DNA of 64,000 nucleotides, from NCBI RefSeq assembly GCF_900115135.1, contig NZ_FOVK01000002.1, forward strand, positions 194,512 to 258,511, in the 5' to 3' direction. The notes beneath the pieces are model-generated. The model made no database searches and was not told where the DNA came from. It saw only the letters and a program-made list of their open reading frames with translations. Made by a program: the position numbers and the translations under genes. This DNA is from Proteiniclasticum ruminis. GTDB taxonomy: Bacteria > Bacillota > Clostridia > Clostridiales > Clostridiaceae. Shown piece after piece: positions 16,928-23,335 of this stretch (position 1 is the first letter of the stretch; every line of letters begins with the position of its first letter).

Positions 16928-16954
16928 CCGTACAATCTATAGGATGTCTATGAG

Positions 16955-17896
16955 TTATAGCGCAAATTTTCTATTTGACGTGAAAGCCACGGTGATCCAT
17001 TTGTCTGTCTTGATGGGATGGAGTTTTCTTTCCAGCTCTTCCCGGACAGCATCCTGTTCTTTGATGGTCTGGACCAGAGAGTGTTCATCCACAATGAAGT
17101 CAATTTCCACTCGGAGAAGCTTTCGTCTTTTGGTGACCCGCAGGAAGGATTCCTTCATTTTGTATTTTCTTTCCATCTCTTTTGTCAGTGCATCCAGATT
17201 TCGGGCCAGTTCTCCTTCTGGAGAAACACCAAGGACTTCTTTCATGGCCATACGGATGGAGACAAAAGGCACCTTGGCAAAACTTGCAGCGGTGACCAGT
17301 ACAATGAGAGGATCGATGTAGTTCAGGTAGGCGGGATACACATTGAAGTGATCCAGCACGTACACCAGGATAAAGGTGACAAGAACACCGAAACTTGCGT
17401 AGGTGTCAAAAAGCCACTGGGAGGATTCTGCACTGAGAAGTCCGGACTGCTGCTTTTTAGACTGTCTTCTCAGGTGAAGATACATGATGAGACAGGCCAG
17501 GGATGAGAAGATGGCATAAAAGAGCGCCATATCTTTATCCACTGGACGGCCACCAGTTAAAATTGCATACACAGCTCCGATGACCGAAGCTCCCAGCATA
17601 ATGAGGATCGCGGAGTATTTTACAATGATGACCAAAGGTTCCACGATGGATTTACCGAAGGGGAATTTCTTCCAGTCATTTTTGGACATGAACCTGGCGG
17701 AGGCGAGAGACAGATAAGAGAGCACCACACTTAATAAAGAATAGAGTCCGTCGAACATGATCATTTGGGAACGGGTATATAGTCCGGCCCCAACGCCGAT
17801 GACGGAAAATAAAATGGATAGAATCAGGGAATGGGATAAGAGCCTTTTTTCTGTTACTTGTGTCTTCATGATACTTTTTGCGGTTTCCAAACTCAT
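16955..17896 (-). CDS. CDF-family cation efflux protein, divergent
   Basis: 313 aa, about five or six spans in the first 215 residues and a soluble C-terminal domain (about 215-313), as in cation diffusion facilitators. TM2 has MIMFDGLYSLLSV, where family members carry a metal-binding Asp. TM5 has WLFDTYASFGVLV with one Asp. The canonical second acidic or His ligands of site A are not evident, so metal specificity may be altered. The C-terminal part has a ferredoxin-like pattern. It lies 69 bp downstream of a TetR gene on the same strand and is probably controlled by it. The ribosome site is weak, so the start is less sure. Confidence 0.75.
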   Translation of the reverse strand: MSLETAKSIMKTQVTEKRLLSHSLILSILFSVIGVGAGLYTRSQMIMFDGLYSLLSVVLSYLSLASARFMSKNDWKKFPFGKSIVEPLVIIVKYSAILIMLGASVIGAVYAILTGGRPVDKDMALFYAIFSSLACLIMYLHLRRQSKKQQSGLLSAESSQWLFDTYASFGVLVTFILVYVLDHFNVYPAYLNYIDPLIVLVTAASFAKVPFVSIRMAMKEVLGVSPEGELARNLDALTKEMERKYKMKESFLRVTKRRKLLRVEIDFIVDEHSLVQTIKEQDAVREELERKLHPIKTDKWITVAFTSNRKFAL

Positions 17897-17965
17897 TTCT
17901 TTTGAGGTCTCGTCACCCCTTGGAAAGCCGCGGTCAGCACCCCTTTCTTGCTATATTTTGTTGTT

Positions 17966-18538
17966 TTAGGAAGCTCTCAGAGCTTCGAGAATCATTGTGT
18001 GCAGTGTGCTTTTAGAAATCTCTTCTGTAAATCCTTTGGCTTCTGTCAGGTGCACCTGCTCCGCACCATGTTCCAGAAGACCTACCAGGTAGTTGGCCAA
18101 GTGATCTGTGTCATACCCGTCCTTTAGAAGTTTCTGTTCCTGATAATACCGCAGCTTTTCAGAAAGCCATGCATAGTAAGGCTCATAGAGCCGTTCCCAT
18201 TCTTGAAAAGAAGAGTAGTAGGCTGTGCCGGAATAGACAAACCCGATGAGCTTCTTATGTTTCCTGGTCATGGAGAAGGTCAGGTCTGTGATACTTCCTA
18301 GAAACTCTTCCAGGGAGACGCTTGAGACTTCCGGAAACTTTTTCGCTTCAGAAAGAAGGTCTTCAATGATGGACTGGGCGATGCTGAGGACCAGGGCGCT
18401 TTTTGACTGGAAATAAAGATAAAAGGTGCCTTGGGCAACCCCTGCTTCTTTCACGATCTGGGATACGGATGTTTTCTCAAATCCGTGCTCACCCATGAGA
18501 TGAACCGCGGCGTGGAGTAAAGCTTCTTTCTTGTTCAT
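17966..18538 (-). CDS. TetR-family transcriptional regulator
   Basis: 190 aa. The N-terminal helix-turn-helix (about 1-50) reads LLHAAVHLMGEHGFEKTSV then EAGVAQGTFYLYFQSKSAL, the TetR signature. The C-terminal ligand domain is not similar to one I can name. AAAGGAG precedes the ATG. A promoter with a perfect palindrome just downstream of the -10 box (18566-18620) supports autorepression. The likely target is its own operon with the CDF-like transporter. Confidence 0.93.
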   Translation of the reverse strand: MNKKEALLHAAVHLMGEHGFEKTSVSQIVKEAGVAQGTFYLYFQSKSALVLSIAQSIIEDLLSEAKKFPEVSSVSLEEFLGSITDLTFSMTRKHKKLIGFVYSGTAYYSSFQEWERLYEPYYAWLSEKLRYYQEQKLLKDGYDTDHLANYLVGLLEHGAEQVHLTEAKGFTEEISKSTLHTMILEALRAS

Positions 18539-18565
18539 GGCAACTCCTTTTTCTGCTGGCTACTG

Positions 18566-18620
18566 AATGACTGTCAGTCATTTTCCTTACCATCATATCA
18601 CAGAGTCGAATTTTGGTCAA
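18566..18620 (-). promoter_or_regulatory. tetR promoter and TetR-type operator
   Basis: Minus-strand TTGACC (plus 18615-18620), 17-bp spacer, TATGAT (18592-18597). A perfect 17-bp palindrome AATGACTG-T-CAGTCATT (18566-18582) lies at about +1 to +25. The TGACTGACAGTCA pattern is typical of TetR-family operators. Confidence 0.75.
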
Positions 18621-18712
18621 AGCTGCCCGTAAACTTGACATTTTGTTCATAGATTCTTCGGGAAAGGAAAGGGGCTCCCGTGCTATACTTTGGCTAAAGG
18701 AGATGATGTTTC

Positions 18713-19291
18713 ATGGATTTATCAAATGTACTTGGTTCCCTTCTTTCCGAAGGTCAGACCATCGAGGAGATTGCGAAAAAAGTGGGTGCCAGACCAGAAG
18801 AAGTGCAGAAAGCGGCAAAACTCAGCGTTCCAACTCTTGTGGAAGCGCTGAATAAAAATGCCAAGGATGAAGAAAAGAGAGCTTCACTCAATAAGGCTCT
18901 GGAAGACCACAGCGAAGACAATGTGGAGGATCTTCAAAGCTTCCTTGGCAGCATGGATCTTCAGGACGGTCAGAAGATGCTGGGGCATATTCTGGGAGGA
19001 AAGAAAAATCAGGTGGAGAGCAGCATTTCCAAGAGCTCGGGTTTATCCTCCAGTCAGGTCACAGGACTTCTTGCCATGCTGGCTCCGGTTCTCATCGGCA
19101 TGCTGGGAAAGAAGAAAAAGGAAGAGAATATCAGTAAAGACAGTCTTCCAGATCTCACGGGTTCTCTCGGAAAGATCTTAAGTGGCGGCAGTGGCAACGG
19201 CCTTATGGATATGGCAAAGAACATTCTGGACAAGGATCAGGATGGCAGCTTTGTGGACGACTTGATGGGGGGCTTCTTTGGGAAGAAATGA
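18713..19291 (+). CDS. DUF937 family protein
   Basis: 192 aa, function unknown for the family. N-terminal helices carry EGQTIEEIAKKVGARPEEVQ. The middle has LSSSQVTGLLAMLAPVLIGM, and the C-terminus has the family's calcium-loop-like LDKDQDGSFVDDLMGGFFGKK. AAAGGAG lies 10 bp before the ATG. The last 24 codons, including the stop, are repeated at 21858-21929 with only silent changes. This marks the gene as the insertion site of the islet that follows. Confidence 0.88.
   Translation: MDLSNVLGSLLSEGQTIEEIAKKVGARPEEVQKAAKLSVPTLVEALNKNAKDEEKRASLNKALEDHSEDNVEDLQSFLGSMDLQDGQKMLGHILGGKKNQVESSISKSSGLSSSQVTGLLAMLAPVLIGMLGKKKKEENISKDSLPDLTGSLGKILSGGSGNGLMDMAKNILDKDQDGSFVDDLMGGFFGKK
19206..19291 (+). repeat. 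Left copy of DUF937 3'-end repeat (in the intact gene)
   Basis: Core 72 bp (19220-19291) matches 21858-21929 with six substitutions, all silent (GAC/GAT, TTG/CTT, TTT/TTC, GGG/GGA, TGA/TAA). Weaker similarity extends to 19206. It forms the left boundary of the islet. Confidence 0.9.
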
Positions 19292-19364
19292 TATGTATGG
19301 CCTAGGTGTCATGAAGATCTTTAAAAATGCAGTTAGTTAAGAATAAATAATATGAGTAGAAAAT

Positions 19365-19400
19365 AAAATGAGCGATTGTATTGTTGCAGTTGCTCATTTT
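19365..19400 (+). terminator. Possible terminator after DUF937 gene
   Basis: AAAATGAGC (19365-19373) pairs with GCTCATTTT (19392-19400) around an 18-nt loop. Only four T residues follow the stem, so it is a weak terminator if one at all. Confidence 0.45.
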
Positions 19401-19805
19401 ACATATGGTTTGATCGACAATAATGAAATAAATAAGAAATAAAAGCATAGTGAAATTAGTGGATTAATTTGGTCTTATTAAAATATAATAGTACTGAGCC
19501 TGAATGATCTAACATACAAATTAATGCAGTTGTATTTTTGATTTCTAAAATACTTCTTGTATTCGTTCAGTTCGACAATGAGAGAATACTCGCGTTTGAT
19601 TTTTAAAGAAAAGTTGTTGACTAAGTATCGTAGCCAACAAATAAAGGGTAATATTTATTTGATTCACTAGGTTTTATTATAGTTCTTTTATATTAAAAGC
19701 TAAAAAGTGAAGATTTATGAACTATGTTAACCTAAAACAATACATCTGAATCGTTTGTAAGAAGAGCGACCAGAATAAGAAAGTCGGGTTAAGGTAAAAA
19801 TGAAT

Positions 19806-19833
19806 TTCACACTTTTTGGGTTTGTGTTATACT
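19806..19833 (+). promoter_or_regulatory. Candidate promoter of ATPase-DUF4276 operon
   Basis: TTCACA (19806-19811), 16-bp spacer, TATACT (19828-19833), 138 bp before the first start codon. Confidence 0.5.
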
Positions 19834-19971
19834 TTTAATAGTGAGAATCTTTAGTGTTATATAGTATTTGTAGTTACTTGAATTGTGGTAAAGGAGAAGT
19901 ATCTGCACGTATAATTGGAATAAACCAATTTGTTTTATCTTAAATTGAGACAACCTGAACGGAGGAGAACA

Positions 19972-21072
19972 ATGAGACTATCTGCGGATCAGTTAAGTAG
20001 AATTAACATTTCAGGATATAAATCAATAAAGGAAGCCAGCATCAAACTCAGAAAAATAAATGTTGTGATTGGCAGCAATGGGGCTGGAAAGTCAAATTTT
20101 ATTTCTGCTTTTACCTTATTGCAAAACATTCTAACACAGAATTTGCAAGTATTCGTTGCACAAAGTGGATTGAATTCTTTATTTTATAATGGTAGAAAAG
20201 TAACTGACGAGATTGCTTTCCAGGTTTTTTTTGGAAATAACTCATATGGATTTAATTTAATTCCTACTGATGACAATAGAATTATATTCAGACGAGAATA
20301 TTTTGGTTATTATGGTACTTTTGAAAATAAAAGTACCGTTGCAGGAGGCAATAGTGAATCCATGTGGCAATCTGGGGTAAATAATAGCCTTGATGATTAT
20401 ATTAAACCCATCCTTTCTAAGCAAAATTGGCGTGTGTATCATTTTCATGATACGGGTAGAAGTTCTAAGGTGAAACAAGAACATAACCTGTCTAACAATC
20501 AGGTGTTAATGAATGATGCAGGAAATCTAGCTGCTTTTCTATATCGGTTAAAGGAAAACTATAAAAAAAGCTATAATGAAATTGTAGGGACCATCCAGCT
20601 CATAGCACCGTATTTTAAAGACTTTGTGCTTGAACCGCTAGAAGCAAATAGAGAACTAATTACGTTGAAGTGGCAGCAAATAGGTTGTGACGATGTTTTT
20701 AATGCTTCTCAATTTTCAGATGGAACACTTAGGTTTATTTGTCTTGCTACACTTTTACTACAACCACACGAACTTCAACCCGCAACAATTATTGTAGATG
20801 AGCCTGAGTTAGGGTTGCATCCCTACGCAATTACGATTTTTTCTGAAATGGTAAAACAGCTGTCGGACGAGAAGCAGATAATTATTTCAACCCAATCTGT
20901 TGAGTTGCTCAATGAATTCGATGTTGAAGATATTATAGTAGTAGATCGTACAGATCATGGATCAGTTTTCAAAAGATTAGATGTAAATGAACTGGAAGCT
21001 TGGCTCGAAAGCGATTATGCATTAGGTGATTTGTGGAAAAAGAATGTTTTGGGAGGGAGACTCTCAAAATGA
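19972..21072 (+). CDS. AAA family ATPase (AAA_15/AAA_21, ABC/OLD-like)
   Basis: 366-aa cytosolic ATPase of the RecF/OLD-like type. Walker A GSNGAGKS at 34-41 follows the typical INISGYKSIKEASI opening. The signature-like FSDGTLRFICLATLLLQP precedes Walker B IIVDEPELGLHP (D276-E277). IISTQSVELLNEF near the end matches the D-loop/H-switch region. A ribosome site GGAGGAG lies just before ATG 19972; an upstream in-frame start at 19930 lacks one. Its stop overlaps the next gene's ATG (ATGA). Such ATPases paired with Toprim-like partners form known anti-phage systems (PARIS AriA, AbiLi), which suggests defence by inference. Confidence 0.9.
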   Translation: MRLSADQLSRINISGYKSIKEASIKLRKINVVIGSNGAGKSNFISAFTLLQNILTQNLQVFVAQSGLNSLFYNGRKVTDEIAFQVFFGNNSYGFNLIPTDDNRIIFRREYFGYYGTFENKSTVAGGNSESMWQSGVNNSLDDYIKPILSKQNWRVYHFHDTGRSSKVKQEHNLSNNQVLMNDAGNLAAFLYRLKENYKKSYNEIVGTIQLIAPYFKDFVLEPLEANRELITLKWQQIGCDDVFNASQFSDGTLRFICLATLLLQPHELQPATIIVDEPELGLHPYAITIFSEMVKQLSDEKQIIISTQSVELLNEFDVEDIIVVDRTDHGSVFKRLDVNELEAWLESDYALGDLWKKNVLGGRLSK

Positions 21073-21728
21073 AAAGAGTATATATTCTATGTGAAGGGCA
21101 GACAGAAGAGGCTTTTATTAACGAGCTGTTGGGGCCGTATTTTGCAAATTTATCAATTTATGTTACACCTATAATTTGCACTACAAAACGAACTACCACT
21201 AAAAAATTTAAAGGTGGTGTTAGTGACTATAAGAAAATTAAAACTGAATTAGCAATTCTTTGTAAGCAACATAAAAATGAAAAGATCACAACTATGTTTG
21301 ACTATTATGCTATGCCACCCAACACACCCAATATTGGATGTGCAGAAAAAGATTTATATAAAAGAATGGAGCTTATTGAAGAAGCAATCAATAAAGATAT
21401 AGAACACCAGAATTGCTTTTTTAACTTAATCCTGCATGAGTTTGAAGGTATGCTTTTTTCTTCACCCGATTCATTTACAGAAATCACTGATGTTGAAACA
21501 GTGGAAAAAATACGTGAAATGAGAAACGAAGCAATTTCCCCGGAACATATTAATAACTCTCCTGAAACAGCTCCATCAAAGCGATTAGAATCACTTATTC
21601 CTAATTATGCTAAAGTTAAGAATGGTACGTTGCTTTCCAAGAGTATTGGTATTGATATATTGATGCAAGAGTGCCAACATTTTGCGAGATGGGTGGAAAA
21701 AATCAAAAGCATAAAAGAGTCATTTTAG
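21069..21728 (+). CDS. DUF4276 family protein (Toprim-like), ATPase partner
   Basis: 219 aa. The family pattern is clear. The opening MKRVYILCEGQTEEAF gives the Toprim-type Glu9, followed by KFKGGVSDYKKIK, TTMFDYYAMP and NLILHEFEGMLFSS, with conserved Glu and Asp residues. The ATG at 21069 overlaps the ATPase stop by 4 bp, so production is coupled; an upstream in-frame start at 21033 lacks support. In the related pairs AriA-AriB and AbiLi-AbiLii the second protein is a Toprim-type nuclease effector. The same role here is inference. Codon use is as AT-rich as the ATPase. Confidence 0.88.
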   Translation: MKRVYILCEGQTEEAFINELLGPYFANLSIYVTPIICTTKRTTTKKFKGGVSDYKKIKTELAILCKQHKNEKITTMFDYYAMPPNTPNIGCAEKDLYKRMELIEEAINKDIEHQNCFFNLILHEFEGMLFSSPDSFTEITDVETVEKIREMRNEAISPEHINNSPETAPSKRLESLIPNYAKVKNGTLLSKSIGIDILMQECQHFARWVEKIKSIKESF

Positions 21729-21843
21729 ATTACTCTTTTATATTAGAATAAATCATTGTGTCGTGAATCAGAAACTAAATACAAGTGCCTGATTCATAAT
21801 AAATGAGTAACTTGAAAAGAGAATCTCATTACTTCTTATTAGC

Positions 21844-21929
21844 TGGATATGGACCAAAACATTCTGGACAAGGATCAGGATGGCAGCTTTGTGGATGACC
21901 TTATGGGGGGCTTCTTCGGAAAGAAATAA
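21844..21929 (+). pseudogene. Right copy: displaced 3' end of DUF937 gene
   Basis: Encodes NILDKDQDGSFVDDLMGGFF then GKK and a stop, identical in protein to the C-terminus of the intact DUF937 gene 2.6 kb upstream. It has no N-terminal part. The GC content here returns to the local average. It is probably the original gene end left behind when the islet arrived. It is the right boundary of the islet. Confidence 0.88.
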
Positions 21930-22029
21930 AATAGATCTGCTTTTACAGAAAAGAGTTTTGACACGTCAGAGTTCTTTTCTTTTTTGGCCCATCCCTTGTA
22001 TAATAGGAGTCATAAAGGGGTGGGATTCA

Positions 22030-22755
22030 TTGAAAGAAACAGACTTGTATATGCCGGTGAAAACCTATTTTGAGGACCGCGGTTTTCTTGTGAGAAGTGA
22101 GGTCCGGGATATAGATGTGGTGGCTGTGAAAGAAAATCTTCTGGTGGGTATTGAGCTGAAGAAAGGTCTCACGGTGGAGCTTCTGACCCAAGGGACGCTT
22201 CGGCAGAAAACCTGTGACCTGGTGTATCTGGCCGTGCCGAAACCCAAACGGGTGGTGAAGAACAGAGCTTTTATGAACCTTCTCTATATGCTGAAACGCC
22301 TGGAGCTGGGGCTTCTTTATGTGGATGTGGAGAAGGGGGAAGCGGTGGAAGTGCTGGAGCCCTCCCTGTATGATCTTCAAAAAGGAAAACGCTCCAGCCT
22401 GAAAGAGAAGGTCCGGATCCTGAAAGAAACAGAGAAGAGGTCCGTGGATGGGAACAAAGGGGGATCCAGAGGAAAAAAGCTTTTAACAGCGTACCGGGAA
22501 GATGCATTAAGGGCAGCAGCACTGATCCGGGTGAAAGGACATATTTCTCCCAAGGATCTGAAAGAAAGAGGACTGAAAGGAACGCTCTTATCGAAAAATT
22601 ATTATCAGTGGTTTGAAAAAGTTGGACATGGAAAATATGCCTTAAAAAGCGCAGGTGCGGTGGAAAAAGTCTATGAATCCCTGCTTCTAGGGTTCATGAT
22701 GGAGTATGAGAAAGAGGATTCACTTCAGAAAGAGACGGTGGATACGGAATCCTGA
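22030..22755 (+). CDS. DUF2161 protein with PD-(D/E)XK nuclease-like domain
   Basis: 241 aa. The N-terminal 110 residues match DUF2161: ETDLYMPVKTYFEDRGFLVR, then D29 in DIDVVAV and E42-L-K44 in LVGIELKKG, the PD-(D/E)XK arrangement. A C-terminal region resembles a small helical DNA-binding extension (HISPKDLKERGLKGTLLSKN). An earlier in-frame ATG at 21880 lies inside the DUF937 remnant and is rejected. TTG 22030 follows AAAGGGGTGG and sits downstream of TATAAT (21999-22004). Nuclease activity is inferred only. Confidence 0.82.
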   Translation: MKETDLYMPVKTYFEDRGFLVRSEVRDIDVVAVKENLLVGIELKKGLTVELLTQGTLRQKTCDLVYLAVPKPKRVVKNRAFMNLLYMLKRLELGLLYVDVEKGEAVEVLEPSLYDLQKGKRSSLKEKVRILKETEKRSVDGNKGGSRGKKLLTAYREDALRAAALIRVKGHISPKDLKERGLKGTLLSKNYYQWFEKVGHGKYALKSAGAVEKVYESLLLGFMMEYEKEDSLQKETVDTES

Positions 22756-22839
22756 CTGGTTTGTCAAGGGTTTTTACTTTAGATTCTGAAGAAGTCTAGG
22801 GGAAATCGTGGAAAAAGTTAGAAAATTCATTTTTGGGGG

Positions 22840-22868
22840 TTGTCAAGTCCTAAATGATGAATTATGAT
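22840..22868 (+). promoter_or_regulatory. Strong sigma-A promoter of 45-aa peptide gene
   Basis: TTGTCA (22840-22845), exact 17-bp spacer, TATGAT (22863-22868). Each box differs from consensus in only one or two positions. Confidence 0.75.
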
Positions 22869-22927
22869 GAAAGAGGTCACAGAACATATGACAAACTGTG
22901 ATACGACGAAAAGAGGAGGTTACGAAC

Positions 22928-23065
22928 GTGATGATGAACAATACAGTTTTGAGAAATGCAAGTGTAGTATTTGATCTAGACGCTATTGTTGCGCCTGTTT
23001 TTAGTTATACAATGAATTATACGGTATGTAACCTGAAGAGCACCTCTTTCGGATGTCTTTGCTGA
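22928..23065 (+). CDS. Small Cys-containing peptide (45 aa), leader or RiPP-like precursor
   Basis: Starts at GTG 22928, 8 bp after an AGGAGG site (22914-22919); ATG 22931 is the alternative. The N-terminal half contains VVFDLDAIVAP and the C-terminal half ends VCNLKSTSFGCLC, with Cys at 34, 43 and 45 among many Ser and Thr. Two readings are possible. (1) It may be a leader peptide controlling the ABC exporter downstream, like bmrB before bmrCD in Bacillus subtilis. (2) It may be a lanthipeptide-type precursor: FDLD resembles the class I leader box. No modification enzyme is in the window. The gene has its own promoter and terminator. A 6-bp hairpin spans the stop codon. Confidence 0.7.
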   Translation: MMMNNTVLRNASVVFDLDAIVAPVFSYTMNYTVCNLKSTSFGCLC

Positions 23066-23094
23066 GGCAAAGTAATTTTGTAGATAGATGGAAG

Positions 23095-23126
23095 CCACAG
23101 GCTGCATAGCCTGTGGTTTTGTTTTT
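23095..23126 (+). terminator. Terminator 1 between peptide gene and ABC exporter
   Basis: CCACAGGCT/AGCCTGTGG 9-bp stem, 4-nt loop, TTTTGTTTTT tail, 30 bp after the peptide stop codon. Confidence 0.92.
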
Positions 23127-23202
23127 GTCCGGAATGAAGTGTATTTGTTTCTGGCATCATAAAGGAGCGGAGAAGCGATCGGTCTCCCTCATTTTACGCA
23201 AA

Positions 23203-23233
23203 ACACGCAGGCAGTCTGCGTGTATTTTTTTTA
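23203..23233 (+). terminator. Terminator 2 upstream of ABC exporter
   Basis: ACACGCAG/CTGCGTGT 8-bp stem, 5-nt loop, then ATTTTTTTT, 103 bp before the first ABC gene. No clear promoter lies between it and the start, which fits read-through control. Confidence 0.88.
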
Positions 23234-23335
23234 CAAAATAAAAGGGGGGCTGGACCATTTGAGAGCCCATGAATTTATTCATTTAAGTATTCATCACAGG
23301 AAAAGAACCGACAGAAGGAAAGGACGTGAAAACAC

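Larger units (their letters stand above)
19292..21857. mobile_element. AT-rich islet inserted at DUF937 3' end
   Basis: The 2.57-kb stretch is strikingly more AT-rich than both sides and is bracketed by direct repeats of a gene end. It carries a two-gene ATPase-DUF4276 operon and no integrase or transposase. The arrangement resembles integration into the 3' end of a gene with restoration of the reading frame. It could also come from homologous exchange with a donor locus. Position 19292-19971 has no gene; it holds a hairpin (19365-19400) and a promoter (19806-19833). Confidence 0.75.

Noticed and set aside
19930-19971. Upstream start for the AAA ATPase
   Set aside because: No ribosome site; ATG 19972 follows GGAGGAG directly.
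23134-23241. Second small frame between the two terminators before the ABC exporter
   Set aside because: It lacks a ribosome site and runs through the terminator T tract.
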